From Halanaerobium saccharolyticum (GTDB taxonomy: Bacteria; Bacillota; Halanaerobiia; Halanaerobiales; Halanaerobiaceae): a stretch of 64,000 nt of DNA. The stretch spans positions 30,955-94,954 of the forward strand of contig NZ_QLME01000011.1 of the NCBI RefSeq assembly GCF_003259895.1, given 5' to 3'. Under the pieces are notes generated by a model. The model worked only from the letters and a program-made list of their open reading frames with translations, was not told where the DNA came from and did not search any database. The first letter of the stretch is position 1. Each line of letters opens with the position of its first letter. Made by a program: the position numbers and the translations under genes. Shown in pieces: positions 9,224 to 18,277 of this stretch.

Positions 9224-9942
9224 TAAAAATCCTCCTCAAAAGTTTTTTGAATCATACTGTAGAAAATAATAGCCAGTCCTGCACCAACTTTAAAACCTAC
9301 CCCGATATTAATATAGGGAATACTGCCGGCAGAAATCAGAGTCCCTGTTTCTGCAGTTAAAAAACCTAAATTATGCAAAAAGGCACCTTCCATAAATATT
9401 CCTGCCAGACCCAGACCTAAAAAAGTCAGAGCTCCACCTGTCTCCAGAGCAGTCTTAGTCTGGGGACTGTAGCGTCGGTAGTCAAAGGCACTACCATAAA
9501 CAATACTAAAAATAATTGAAATAGCAGCCAGAATTACTCCTCCCTGAAAACCTCCACCAGGTGTTAAGTGGCCGTGGGTAATAACATAAAGACCAAACAG
9601 GGCAATAAATGGAGTCATAATCCCTAAGGTTCTTTTGACAATAAAAGACAGCCCTTTTGAAGAAACAGGCAGCATTTTCCGGGATAAAATAAGGACAATC
9701 CCACTGACCGCTCCAAAAATAACCGTACTCTCTCCCAGTGAATCAAAAGCACGATAATCATAAAGAACCGCAGTAATTAGGTTAAGAGAACCTGTATCCT
9801 TAAGTCCGGATTCAATTATATAATTAGAAAGGCCTACATTTAAGCCTTCATATCCAGGCATCAAAGAAAAATTTTGATAAAGGGCAAAAGCAACTCCTGC
9901 CAGCACCACTGAGATTAAAGTTTTTTTCATTAATTTATTCAA
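9223..9942 (-). CDS. mrpB: Mrp antiporter subunit B with N-terminal MbhE-like extension
   Basis: 239 residues. The C-terminal 140 residues match MnhB (TPFIALFGLYVITHGHLTPG and GGFQGGVILAA). The N-terminal 90 residues have two helices and a YDYRAFDSLGE segment typical of the MbhE region, otherwise found at the C-terminus of MrpA. I place the start at a TTG with GGAGGTG six bases upstream. The longer GTG frame would overlap the previous gene and has no ribosome binding site. Confidence 0.85.
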   Translation of the reverse strand: MNKLMKKTLISVVLAGVAFALYQNFSLMPGYEGLNVGLSNYIIESGLKDTGSLNLITAVLYDYRAFDSLGESTVIFGAVSGIVLILSRKMLPVSSKGLSFIVKRTLGIMTPFIALFGLYVITHGHLTPGGGFQGGVILAAISIIFSIVYGSAFDYRRYSPQTKTALETGGALTFLGLGLAGIFMEGAFLHNLGFLTAETGTLISAGSIPYINIGVGFKVGAGLAIIFYSMIQKTFEEDF

Positions 9943-9964
9943 GCTTTCCACCTCCGGCTGAGTT

Positions 9965-10207
9965 TCAGTCGGAATCTCCATGTCTAATCTGACTGATTGC
10001 ACTCATAAAGATTGCTGTATTTAGTCCAGCCCCAATAACTGCTTCTGCTAAAGCTACATCTGCAGCTTTATGGAGCAGATATAGAGCTGTTAAAATTAAA
10101 GAAAATATAGATAAAAAAATTATAGAAATCAGTTCTTCATCAAAACGCACCGCCATCAAAGCTGAAAAAACTAAAAAAACAACTAAAATTATCTCAAGCA
10201 CTGCCAT
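9965..10207 (-). CDS. MbhD-like (DUF4040) antiporter subunit
   Basis: 80 residues, three helices, with ADVALAEAVIGAGLNTAIF, the DUF4040/MbhD signature. In canonical Mrp this region is fused to the C-terminus of MrpA; here it is a separate gene, as in archaeal membrane-bound hydrogenase clusters. It lies between mrpG and mrpB and overlaps mrpG by one base. Confidence 0.85.
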   Translation of the reverse strand: MAVLEIILVVFLVFSALMAVRFDEELISIIFLSIFSLILTALYLLHKAADVALAEAVIGAGLNTAIFMSAISQIRHGDSD

Positions 10208-10548
10208 TAAACATCTCTCCCCAGATAATCAGAATAAGCATCAATCTCATATTCTTTTGGTAGAGCAATCTCTCTTTTGTAAGAAGCCCTGGCAATAGCG
10301 TGAGTTGCCATCGGATTGGAAAAAAGAAAAAAGATCCCAATCAAAATAATTTTGGCACTTAAAAAGAAATCCCAGACATAAATTGCAGTACCCATGGTCA
10401 CTAAAACTGCAGATATTGTCAGCACCACAGCTCCAGCATGAATCCGGGTATAGACATCAGGAAATCTCAGCAGCCCCAGTACAGTTACTATTGCAAAAGC
10501 GGATCCAGTTATCATTAAAAAATAGGCAGCTATTAATCTAATTGGCAT
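10207..10548 (-). CDS. mrpG: Mrp antiporter subunit G
   Basis: 113 residues with three helices and the MnhG signature GLLRFPDVYTRIHAGA. The ATG overlaps the mrpF stop as TAATG, so translation is coupled. It is a small membrane subunit of the Na+/H+ antiporter. Confidence 0.93.
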   Translation of the reverse strand: MPIRLIAAYFLMITGSAFAIVTVLGLLRFPDVYTRIHAGAVVLTISAVLVTMGTAIYVWDFFLSAKIILIGIFFLFSNPMATHAIARASYKREIALPKEYEIDAYSDYLGRDV

Positions 10549-10805
10549 TATCTATACAGCTCCCCGTGTTCAAAGTATTTAGCATAAATCAACATATCAA
10601 TAAATAACAAAACAGCATAAGCCAGCACAATATCTACCAGTAAACTAATATCATATTCTAAAGCAATCATCAGCATCACCAGAGACATAAAAATTCCAAT
10701 TGTATCAGCACCGATCAGCCTGTCTGTAATAGTCGGTCCCACAACTACTCTGTAAGAGACTATGATTGAAAGTATAGTGAAAAAAATAGCAAAGCCCATA
10801 ATCAT
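10548..10805 (-). CDS. mrpF: Mrp antiporter subunit F
   Basis: 85 residues, three helices, with RVVVGPTITDRLIGADTIG, the characteristic MrpF/MnhF loop. Its start overlaps the end of mrpE by a few bases. It is a small membrane subunit of the antiporter. Confidence 0.93.
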   Translation of the reverse strand: MIMGFAIFFTILSIIVSYRVVVGPTITDRLIGADTIGIFMSLVMLMIALEYDISLLVDIVLAYAVLLFIDMLIYAKYFEHGELYR

Positions 10806-11308
10806 CTAAAAATCACTCCTACCCAGCGCTCAAAACGAGCAATTATTTTCTTTTTCATCTCAGCCTCTTCCACTGTTTCTACATCAATCCAGTGAATATA
10901 GTAGGCACTTTCGCTTCGATCATAATCGAGAGTTAATGTTCCTGGAGTTAAAGTAATTAGATTGGCCAGCAGACTCAAACCCGTAATATCGGTCAGTTCA
11001 GTCTTTACTTTTACGATCCCAGGATTAAAGGAAGGATTTTTTTCAAAAACATGTTTAGATACTTTGAGGGCAGCGGTTATTGCTTCATAAAAAAATACAG
11101 GAATAAATAATAATAAAAGTGCCAGCTTCCGCAGATAGTGATACCAGGGAAGTTTGCGGTGAACTTCCCTGAAAAGCATATCACTAAAAAATAAGGTTAC
11201 CAGAAGTGAAGCTGCACTGCCTATTATTAAAACATCTACCGTGATTCTTCCTGCAAAAATAAACCAGACAATTAATAAAAAGATAAAGGCAGAAAATTTC
11301 TGCAGCAT
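10802..11308 (-). CDS. mrpE: Mrp antiporter subunit E
   Basis: 168 residues: two N-terminal helices and a soluble C-terminal domain with LLANLITLTPGTLTLDYD, typical of MnhE. GGAGGTG precedes the ATG. It is the first antiporter gene and begins only 17 bp after the alcohol dehydrogenase stop, with no terminator between. The nine antiporter genes and the dehydrogenase are therefore probably one transcript. Confidence 0.92.
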   Translation of the reverse strand: MLQKFSAFIFLLIVWFIFAGRITVDVLIIGSAASLLVTLFFSDMLFREVHRKLPWYHYLRKLALLLLFIPVFFYEAITAALKVSKHVFEKNPSFNPGIVKVKTELTDITGLSLLANLITLTPGTLTLDYDRSESAYYIHWIDVETVEEAEMKKKIIARFERWVGVIFR

Positions 11309-11325
11309 TTAAACACCTCCAACCA

Positions 11326-12492
11326 TTATTTTAACGCACTCTTATAAATCTTTAAGACATCTTCTTTACCTAATTTAACAAAATTACCAATCGGGCCATT
11401 TTCAGTAGCCTTTTCAGCCATTTCTTCCAGACGGTCAGCAGGAATCTCAAGTTCCTCTAAAGTAACCGGGAGGCCAATTGAGCTAAAGAATTCCTTTGTC
11501 TTTTTAATTCCCTGACGGGCAGTCCATTCTAAATCTTTAAAATCAGGTTCTACATCCCAGACCCGCACCGCAAACTGGGCAAAACGCTCCAGATCATGCT
11601 GATAAACATAGTTCATCCAGGCCAGGAAAACAACTGCCAGACCAGCGCCATGGGCAACATCGTAAATTCCACTCAACTCATGTTCTATACCGTGGGAGGA
11701 CCAGTCTTCTTCTCTGCCGGTACCTAAAAGATTATTGTGGGCAATTGTACCTGTCCACATAATCTCAGCCCGGGCCGCATAATCTTCATTATTCTCCAGT
11801 GCTTGGGGCACATTCTTAATAATTGTTTTTAAAGCTGACTCGGATAATCTATCTGTTAGTTCTACATTTTCGGTATTGGTAAAATATCTCTCCATAATGT
11901 GAGCCATAATATCTGCTGCCCCACAGGCTGTCTGATAATCCGGCAGGGTAAAGGTAAGCTCGGGATTCATAATTGCAAACTGAGGTCTAATTAAATCAGA
12001 TCCAATATCCCTTTTATACATTCCCTCCATTTTTGTTACTACCGCAGCTCCACTGGATTCACTTCCAGCAGCAGGAATAGTTAAAACAACTCCAATCGGC
12101 AGAGCTTCATTAATTTCTGCTTCTCTGGTAAAGAAATCCCAGACATCACCATCATAAAAATAACCAACAGCAATTGCCTTGGCAGAATCAATAACACTTC
12201 CTCCACCAACAGCCAAGATAAAATCTACTTTTTCTTCCCTGGCCAGCTCAATCCCTTCTTTAACCAGTGACAGTTTGGGGTTAGCTTCCACTCCACCCAG
12301 CTCAACATAGTCAACACCGGCCTTTTCCAGAGATTTAACTACTTTATCATAGGTTCCATATTTTTTAATGCTGCCGCCACCATAATGAAGCAGCACCTTA
12401 TATCCATGTTCGGCTGTATGTTCCCCAACTTCTTTTTCTGTATCTTTACCAAAAATAATTTTTGTAGTGTTTTGAAAAGTAAAATTTTCCAT
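11326..12492 (-). CDS. Iron-dependent alcohol (butanol-type) dehydrogenase
   Basis: 388 residues, full length for the BDH/YqhD branch of Fe-ADHs. AVGGGSVIDSAKAIA is the nucleotide-binding loop. IMAHIMERYF, GREEDWSSHGIEHELS and YDVAHGAGLAVV supply the metal-binding histidines. It reduces aldehydes to alcohols with NAD(P)H in fermentation. The gene precedes the Mrp cluster in a likely common operon, and a cre-like palindrome lies about 100 bp upstream. Paralogous in function, but not closely similar, to the Fe-ADH at 28427. Confidence 0.9.
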   Translation of the reverse strand: MENFTFQNTTKIIFGKDTEKEVGEHTAEHGYKVLLHYGGGSIKKYGTYDKVVKSLEKAGVDYVELGGVEANPKLSLVKEGIELAREEKVDFILAVGGGSVIDSAKAIAVGYFYDGDVWDFFTREAEINEALPIGVVLTIPAAGSESSGAAVVTKMEGMYKRDIGSDLIRPQFAIMNPELTFTLPDYQTACGAADIMAHIMERYFTNTENVELTDRLSESALKTIIKNVPQALENNEDYAARAEIMWTGTIAHNNLLGTGREEDWSSHGIEHELSGIYDVAHGAGLAVVFLAWMNYVYQHDLERFAQFAVRVWDVEPDFKDLEWTARQGIKKTKEFFSSIGLPVTLEELEIPADRLEEMAEKATENGPIGNFVKLGKEDVLKIYKSALK

Positions 12493-12591
12493 AATAAATA
12501 ACCTCCCGCTAATTTGATTCTTAAATGAATAAAAACTGAATTAAATCAAAACTGATGCTTAAAATTAAAACTGAGTTTTTAAATTCTTCCC

Positions 12592-12607
12592 CTGAAAATG
12601 TTTTCAG
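12592..12607. promoter_or_regulatory. cre-like palindrome upstream of the Fe-ADH/Mrp operon
   Basis: CTGAAAATGTTTTCAG has perfect 7-bp arms and differs from the catabolite-responsive consensus TGAAAACGTTTTCA only at the centre. A TATAAT-like -10 on the minus strand lies at 12631-12636, so the palindrome would fall just downstream of the transcription start. CcpA control is an inference. Confidence 0.4.
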
Positions 12608-12673
12608 ACTAGAAATAGTTACTTATTTAGATTATATCATAACCTTTTTACATAATTCCATTAATTATAGAAA

Positions 12674-13726
12674 TTAGTTAGAATTATTTTCTCGATTTTC
12701 ATCATCTGCCGCAGATTCTTCATTTTCCCCGTCAGAATCTTCATCTTCTTCCAGCAGTTCTCCCCCGAGTTCTCCTACATTTTCTCCAAATTCCTGAACT
12801 CTATTATAAAAATTGGTCAGCAGTTCCGGGCGATCGGTCACATAACCATCTGCACTAAACCAGGAAAATATTTTAAGCTGCCAGGAGCGGTTAATTACAT
12901 AGGGAAATACAAATAAGCCTCTTTTGTGAGCAGCCCCAATATACCAGGGGAAACTCACATGACCTTTAGGTCCAATTCCATCGGCAACTTCCTCGGTTAT
13001 ATCAAGCCAGCCCTGCCAGCGCCTGGGCGAAACAAAATTTCTTCTGGTCAGCAAAATTCGGGGAGACTCCGGTCTTAATTCGGAAAGCCTCTGTAAAGCC
13101 GCCGGGGAAAAGGAAAGAAAAAGAATCCGGGGAGGCTCAGCTTCTGCCTCAAAAATTTCATTTTCTTCCAGGGCAGCTGCAATTTCTTTTTCAATTCCTT
13201 CATATAAATAGGGACTTTTTAGCTCGAGTGCAAGTCCAACCCCCGTATTCACAGGATCTACAAAGTCCAGTACTTCTTCTAAAGTAAGTATTGTCAGCTG
13301 ACTGTAGGAATCTCTGGCCCGCTGAGGATGGCTGATATTAAACCAGGCACCATAATTTAAACTCTTAAGTTCCTCTAAAGTGAAATTCTGCAGTTCATAA
13401 TTTTCTCGCTCCGGAAACACGGTTTTAGCATTGGTTAAACGCAGGAGATTGGTGTCATGAAAAATAACCAGCTCCTCATCTTTAGTCCACTGTACATCGA
13501 GCTCAATGTAGTCAATTCCGCTTTCGAGCGCAGTTTTAATTGCAGGAAGAGTTGACTCAGGGGCTGTATATGATGCCCCCCGGTGAGCCACCAGCACAGG
13601 ATAATCAAAATTATATTTTTCAATAATTTCTTTTCCCAGTCTAGAAGGTCGAATTAAATAATAAAATTCAAAATAAATAAAGGCAAGTATTAAAATTATG
13701 GCCGAAACAATTATAAAGTATTTAAT
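12674..13726 (-). CDS. Membrane-anchored glycerophosphodiester phosphodiesterase, apparent ATT start
   Basis: 350 residues if translation begins at ATT (13724-13726). That gives a single N-terminal membrane helix (KYFIIVSAIILILAFIYFEF), then a GDPD domain (VAHRGAS, IELDVQWTKDEELVIFHD, LELKSPY) and a very acidic tail. The ATT overlaps the ltaS-like stop by one base, and GGAGG lies seven bases upstream. No ATG, GTG or TTG occurs in frame before a GTG at 13597. That GTG has no ribosome binding site and would leave only two residues before the catalytic HRG. It hydrolyses glycerophosphodiesters to glycerol-3-phosphate, here probably outside the cytoplasmic membrane. Confidence 0.85.
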   Translation of the reverse strand: MKYFIIVSAIILILAFIYFEFYYLIRPSRLGKEIIEKYNFDYPVLVAHRGASYTAPESTLPAIKTALESGIDYIELDVQWTKDEELVIFHDTNLLRLTNAKTVFPERENYELQNFTLEELKSLNYGAWFNISHPQRARDSYSQLTILTLEEVLDFVDPVNTGVGLALELKSPYLYEGIEKEIAAALEENEIFEAEAEPPRILFLSFSPAALQRLSELRPESPRILLTRRNFVSPRRWQGWLDITEEVADGIGPKGHVSFPWYIGAAHKRGLFVFPYVINRSWQLKIFSWFSADGYVTDRPELLTNFYNRVQEFGENVGELGGELLEEDEDSDGENEESAADDENRENNSN

Positions 13727-15627
13727 TATTCCACCTCCCTGAATATTTCTCCCTGATTAATAATAAATATACTGCGCATATAATTGATGATTTCAGATAA
13801 CTGCTCTATTTTCTGCTCCGAAAAAGTAATTTCTCTTTCCTGGTCTTTTAAATGACCAACCTTAATCAAATTATCAAGTTCCTTGATAAATAACTGTCCA
13901 TCTTTTAGAATATGGGGAGTCTCATGTAAAAATAAGATTGGATCTTCCTGTTCTAAAAATAATGATTTACCGACAAACTGTTCCGGCAGCTCCTGAAACC
14001 CTAATAAATCCAGCACTGTCGGGGCAATATCAGTTGTAGTGCCCTCGCGCTCAAAAATAGAGTTCCCAAGCTGTGGGTGTTTAATAAACAAAGGAATATG
14101 ATAGGGAACTTTAACATTGCGCCAGAGGGTGAAATCGCGTCCGGACTCGTATTCTAAAGTTTTAATTTCCGACTCATGATCAGAATAGATTACTAAAAGA
14201 GTATTATCCATGACACCTGCAGTTTCCAGCTTAGAAATAAAATTCTCTAAAGCTCGATCTGTAAAGTTAATAGACTTAAAGTAATTTTGAACCAGATTGT
14301 TGCCCACTTCTGCAAAATCTCCTACAGCATTTTTCGGGTAAAACTGAAAAGGGGTATGGCTGGTCAGGGAAATTAAATAAGCAAAAAATGGCTGCTCCTC
14401 TGCTGCCGCATTTTTGAGCTGTTCAGCTGCTGAAGCAAAGAAATCATAATCATTAATTCCCAGACCTCTCTGCTCAGGAATCGGATAAATTTCTTCTTCA
14501 AAATTACGCTGGCTGTAAAAGTGATCAAAACCCAGATCGGGATAGGCTTCAGCTCGATTAAAAAAGTTGCGATCATTATTGTGAAAAGCCAGGGTTTGAT
14601 AATTTTCTGCTTTTAATAATTTAGGCAGTGATTGGAAAGCACTTAAGTCAATATCTCTAAAGACATAACTCCGATTAACCGGATAAAGTGAAGTCAGAGT
14701 TGATAAATCGGCATCAAAACTGCCGTTAACTTTTTGGGCATAAAAATTTTCAAAATATAAACTTTCATCTTTTAAATCATTTAAAAATGGTGTGATTTCT
14801 TTACCCTGCTGTCTGTAATCCACTATTTTAGCATCCAGTGATTCAACCTGAATTAAAATTACATTTGTATTTTCCGGCAGAGTCTGGGTCCCACTCAGCT
14901 GTTTCTGCTTTTCATAATAAGGTATATTTTCAAGCTCAGGCCGCGGTTTTTCTTCCTCCCGGCTTAAATAACTGTAAGCCTCAATTGCATAAACAGGTAA
15001 GATGCCGTAAACTGAAGCCAGATAAGAACTTCCCGTTTGATAAAGTTCAGCCGGACTTTTTTCTCCCAGAATAAAGCTGCCTGCTGCAACCTGGAGCAGC
15101 AGCAAAAAAACAATCAGAGCATAAACTCCTGTCTTTTTAAGCGGCAGTTTTGCCATCGATTTTCCCCAGAAACCCCACTCTGCTGTTAATTCTAAATCAG
15201 GAAGAGAATTAAATCCTCCCAGACCTAAAAGGGCCAGATCTAGAATAATGATAATATCTCTAAATCTAAAAATATGGGTAAATAAGACCTGGTACATCGA
15301 AAATGAGCCTGTACCTTCTCCCGAGAAAATATCACTAATGCTTAAAAAATTGCCAAAATAATGGTTATACCAGTAATTTGCGAGAAAGAAAAAACTAAAT
15401 ATAAAAAGCATGAAAAACAACCTCTGTCTTATCTTTTTAGAAATAAGCAGAGGCTCAATGAATTTTAAATAAAAAATTGCAAAAAATAAGTTGCGAATAA
15501 TCACTGCTGTCAGAGAAGGTGCATAAAATATCTGCAGCATTAAATAATTATATTTTATAATAAAGGCCAGGAAAAGTATCAGAGATAAATATCGCAGACG
15601 CTTCTCCAGTTTAAAATTACTTAACAA
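13726..15627 (-). CDS. LtaS-like phosphoglycerol transferase / sulfatase-fold membrane enzyme
   Basis: 633 residues: five N-terminal membrane helices, then an extracytoplasmic alkaline-phosphatase/sulfatase domain. Visible motifs are IQVESLDAK (metal ligand), TSHTPFQF and YSDHESEI. The position of the LtaS catalytic threonine reads NGSFDADL, that is serine. The start is TTG with AGGAGGAG five bases upstream. It would transfer glycerophosphate from phosphatidylglycerol to an acceptor. The product is uncertain, because a diderm Halanaerobium would not be expected to make classical lipoteichoic acid. It is translationally coupled to the GDPD gene, and two TTAACA repeats precede it. Confidence 0.8.
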   Translation of the reverse strand: MLSNFKLEKRLRYLSLILFLAFIIKYNYLMLQIFYAPSLTAVIIRNLFFAIFYLKFIEPLLISKKIRQRLFFMLFIFSFFFLANYWYNHYFGNFLSISDIFSGEGTGSFSMYQVLFTHIFRFRDIIIILDLALLGLGGFNSLPDLELTAEWGFWGKSMAKLPLKKTGVYALIVFLLLLQVAAGSFILGEKSPAELYQTGSSYLASVYGILPVYAIEAYSYLSREEEKPRPELENIPYYEKQKQLSGTQTLPENTNVILIQVESLDAKIVDYRQQGKEITPFLNDLKDESLYFENFYAQKVNGSFDADLSTLTSLYPVNRSYVFRDIDLSAFQSLPKLLKAENYQTLAFHNNDRNFFNRAEAYPDLGFDHFYSQRNFEEEIYPIPEQRGLGINDYDFFASAAEQLKNAAAEEQPFFAYLISLTSHTPFQFYPKNAVGDFAEVGNNLVQNYFKSINFTDRALENFISKLETAGVMDNTLLVIYSDHESEIKTLEYESGRDFTLWRNVKVPYHIPLFIKHPQLGNSIFEREGTTTDIAPTVLDLLGFQELPEQFVGKSLFLEQEDPILFLHETPHILKDGQLFIKELDNLIKVGHLKDQEREITFSEQKIEQLSEIINYMRSIFIINQGEIFREVE

Positions 15628-15643
15628 TTAAACTCCTCCTGAA

Positions 15644-15660
15644 TGTTAATAGAATGTTAA
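15644..15660 (-). promoter_or_regulatory. Possible Pho-box direct repeats upstream of the LtaS-like gene
   Basis: On the minus strand TTAACA occurs twice with a 5-bp spacer, an 11-bp period identical to the PhoP-binding repeat of Bacillus. It lies between a weak -10 (TATGAT, near 15677) and the start codon, a position more compatible with repression or modulation than with classical activation. Confidence 0.35.
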
Positions 15661-15726
15661 CTTCTTTCAAATTTATCATATCAGAAATTAAAGTTGATGA
15701 AAAGTAATTTTTTAACAAGGAAGAGG

Positions 15727-15802
15727 GTACCGGGTACCTGGGAAATTATTCCAATAGATAAATCTTTTTTTGAAAAGGAATAACTTTCCAGGTACCCGGT
15801 AC
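15727..15802. repeat. GTACC palindromic element, copy 1
   Basis: Two 26-bp arms (15727-15752 and 15777-15802) are inverted with two mismatches around a 24-bp loop. The outer core is GTACCGGGTACCTGG. It begins 7 bp past the GH95 stop codon. Confidence 0.85.
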
Positions 15803-15808
15803 ATTAAT

Positions 15809-17944
15809 TTAATAGATCTGATAATCATCCAGCTCACCATTGCTCCAGCTAATATCAATAGTTTTTCCCTTCTTAATTCTCAGACCTTTGACATGTCCAT
15901 TTTCAAACTCTTCCGGTAAGGCAGGTAATATCTTAACTTCATCATTTCTATCCTGAACCAGCATATTTGCAATTCCTGCAATCCCGCCAAAATTACCGTC
16001 AATCTGAAAAGGAGGATGGGCATCCCAGAGATTATCATAGCTGGAACGAGTCAATAAGGTCTTTAAATATTTAAATGCGTTCTCACTATCACCCAGCACA
16101 GCAAAAACATTTATAACCCAGGCACAGCTCCAACCTGTATGTCCCCCACCATTTTCCAGGCGTTCCAATAAAGAAATCCGGGAAGCTTCTTTCAGTATAT
16201 TATCTTCAGCAAATATTTCTGAAGGAAAAAGTCCATAAAGATGAGAAATATGACGATGTCCAGGCTCACACTCTTCAAACTCCTGATGCCATTCCAGCAG
16301 CTGACCCTTACTTCCGATTTTAAAAGTTGATAAACGATCCAATCTTTCTGTTATTTCTGCTAAAATATCATCTTCAATTTCTAATATTACACATATTTTT
16401 TTAAAATTACCAAAAACTTCTCGAATCAGAGCCAGATCCATAGCAGTTGAGACTGCAACTGCACTGCTGCCCCCTTTTTTAGTCTTAAATCTATTTTCTG
16501 GAGAAGTTGAAGGACAGGTTATATATTCTCCATCATATTCAAAAGTCCAGTCCAGCAGAAATAAGGCCGCCTCTCTTAATAAAGGATAGACTCTCTTTCT
16601 CAGGAATTCCCGGTCAGGATTATATTCATAATGCTTAAAAAACTCGCTTACCAGCCAGGCACCTCCCATAGGCCACATTGACCAGGTTGCAGACTGCTCC
16701 CGGGCTTTTTCTCCTCCATAAACTATACCAACCGGATTTGTATTACACCAGTAATCTGCATTATGATGGTGAGTGAAACCTCTGCAGTTATAATGAATTT
16801 GGGCTGTTTTCTTTCCAGCTTCAGCTATCTTCTCTACGAAATTTAGATATGGTTCAAGGCATTCCTCTAAATTACAGTTCTGCACAGGCCAGTAGTTCAT
16901 CTCTACATTGATATTTGTTGTCCAGTTACAGCTCCATGGTGCTCTAAGTTCCCAGCTCCAGATCCCCTGCAAATTAGCCGGCAGACTCCCTTCTCTGGAA
17001 GAACTTATCAGTAAGTATCTTCCATACTGAAAGTACAGTGCGTATAAAGCATTATCTTTTTTACCAGCACGCAATTTTTTTAGCCTCAAATCTGTTGGCA
17101 GCTTTATATCTTCGCCAAGATATAATTCTACCTTATCATAAATACTTTTGTAATCTTTAATATGTATTTGCTTTAATTGCTCATAATCCAGATTCTGATC
17201 ATATTGAGCTTCTTTAACTGCTGAGAAAGCGAGTACAACCTTAGATGCACCGCTTATATCCATAGAATTAGCTCCCACTTCTAAAGAACCATTACAGGAG
17301 ATAACTTTTAGCTCAGCCTGATATTCCATTCCTTTATCTCCCTGAATAATAGAATTGCCATCACTGTCTATATAAGAAGGGTCAACATGTTCAGGGCATT
17401 TACCATTTATTTTGAGACCAGTATTATTATATCTGCAATTGTATACCATTTGTGAATCAAAACTTAAAGAAAAGTTTAGTTCTGACTGATCACAGCTGAG
17501 CTTAATAAATATCGCCCCGGCAGGATAGCTGGCAAAATATTCCCGCCTGTAATTATTTTCATCAACCTGATAACTAACACTGGCAGTAGAACTATCAATA
17601 TCAAGTGATCGCTCATAGTTTTTTATTTTCCTGCTGTGCTCAAAATTTATAAACAGATCTCCAAGCGGCATATATGATTCATTATATTCTCCCAGCATAT
17701 TTTTTTCTATCAATTTTTCTGCTGCCTGATAGTCTTCATTTAAAATTAACTGCCTTACTTTTTCTAAATACTGAGCAGCACCAGTGTTGTTTTTATCACG
17801 ATAATAACCAGACCAGAGGCTTTCTTCATTCAAGCCCAGATGCTCTTTTTTAGCTCCTCCCCAGATCATTGCTCCCAGACTGCCATTACCAATAACTAAT
17901 GTATCTTCCCATTTTTGAGCAGATCTTTTATAATATAATCTCAA
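15809..17944 (-). CDS. GH95 alpha-L-fucosidase/alpha-L-galactosidase family
   Basis: 711 residues, cytoplasmic (no signal peptide). The opening motif GNGSLGAMIWGG with LNEESLWSG, the central WTTNINVEMNYWPV, TCPSTSPENRF (with the catalytic glutamate) and AHPPFQIDGNFGG are all typical of GH95. The family removes terminal alpha-1,2-fucose or alpha-L-galactose from plant and animal glycans. The TTG start is preceded by AGGGA. It stands alone, with a long AT-rich upstream region and a palindromic element at its 3' end. Confidence 0.87.
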   Translation of the reverse strand: MRLYYKRSAQKWEDTLVIGNGSLGAMIWGGAKKEHLGLNEESLWSGYYRDKNNTGAAQYLEKVRQLILNEDYQAAEKLIEKNMLGEYNESYMPLGDLFINFEHSRKIKNYERSLDIDSSTASVSYQVDENNYRREYFASYPAGAIFIKLSCDQSELNFSLSFDSQMVYNCRYNNTGLKINGKCPEHVDPSYIDSDGNSIIQGDKGMEYQAELKVISCNGSLEVGANSMDISGASKVVLAFSAVKEAQYDQNLDYEQLKQIHIKDYKSIYDKVELYLGEDIKLPTDLRLKKLRAGKKDNALYALYFQYGRYLLISSSREGSLPANLQGIWSWELRAPWSCNWTTNINVEMNYWPVQNCNLEECLEPYLNFVEKIAEAGKKTAQIHYNCRGFTHHHNADYWCNTNPVGIVYGGEKAREQSATWSMWPMGGAWLVSEFFKHYEYNPDREFLRKRVYPLLREAALFLLDWTFEYDGEYITCPSTSPENRFKTKKGGSSAVAVSTAMDLALIREVFGNFKKICVILEIEDDILAEITERLDRLSTFKIGSKGQLLEWHQEFEECEPGHRHISHLYGLFPSEIFAEDNILKEASRISLLERLENGGGHTGWSCAWVINVFAVLGDSENAFKYLKTLLTRSSYDNLWDAHPPFQIDGNFGGIAGIANMLVQDRNDEVKILPALPEEFENGHVKGLRIKKGKTIDISWSNGELDDYQIY

Positions 17945-18277
17945 TTAAACCATTCCCTCTTTATATTTATTATTTATTAACTGTGATTTTTACTTAATTA
18001 TTTTCATGTATAAATTTATACATTTGATATTGGACTCCTCAGGTGATCATCAGTTAAAATATTTGGCATAAAACTTTTAAGTCTTAAGAGATAATTGTAC
18101 TAATATTTTAATATTCCTTTATAACCTTTAATTTTTATATAAATATAATAAGTAGTTATTATAGCAGTGACAAAAAAAGAAATCAGAGCAATTAAAAAAC
18201 CAGATAGTTAAATAAAACCATCTGGCCAAGTTGAAAATATTTAATCCTACTGAATATTTTTTTAACAATGAGTAAAT
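17945..18277. other. 333-bp intergenic region between larA and GH95
   Basis: AT-rich and without a credible gene on either strand. It holds the larA terminator (18194-18225) and presumably the GH95 promoter. Nothing else is recognisable. Confidence 0.6.
18194..18225 (-). terminator. Intrinsic terminator of the lactate operon
   Basis: On the minus strand CCAGATGGTT pairs with AACTATCTGG around a short loop, followed directly by six T. It lies 53 bp past the larA stop. Confidence 0.8.
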
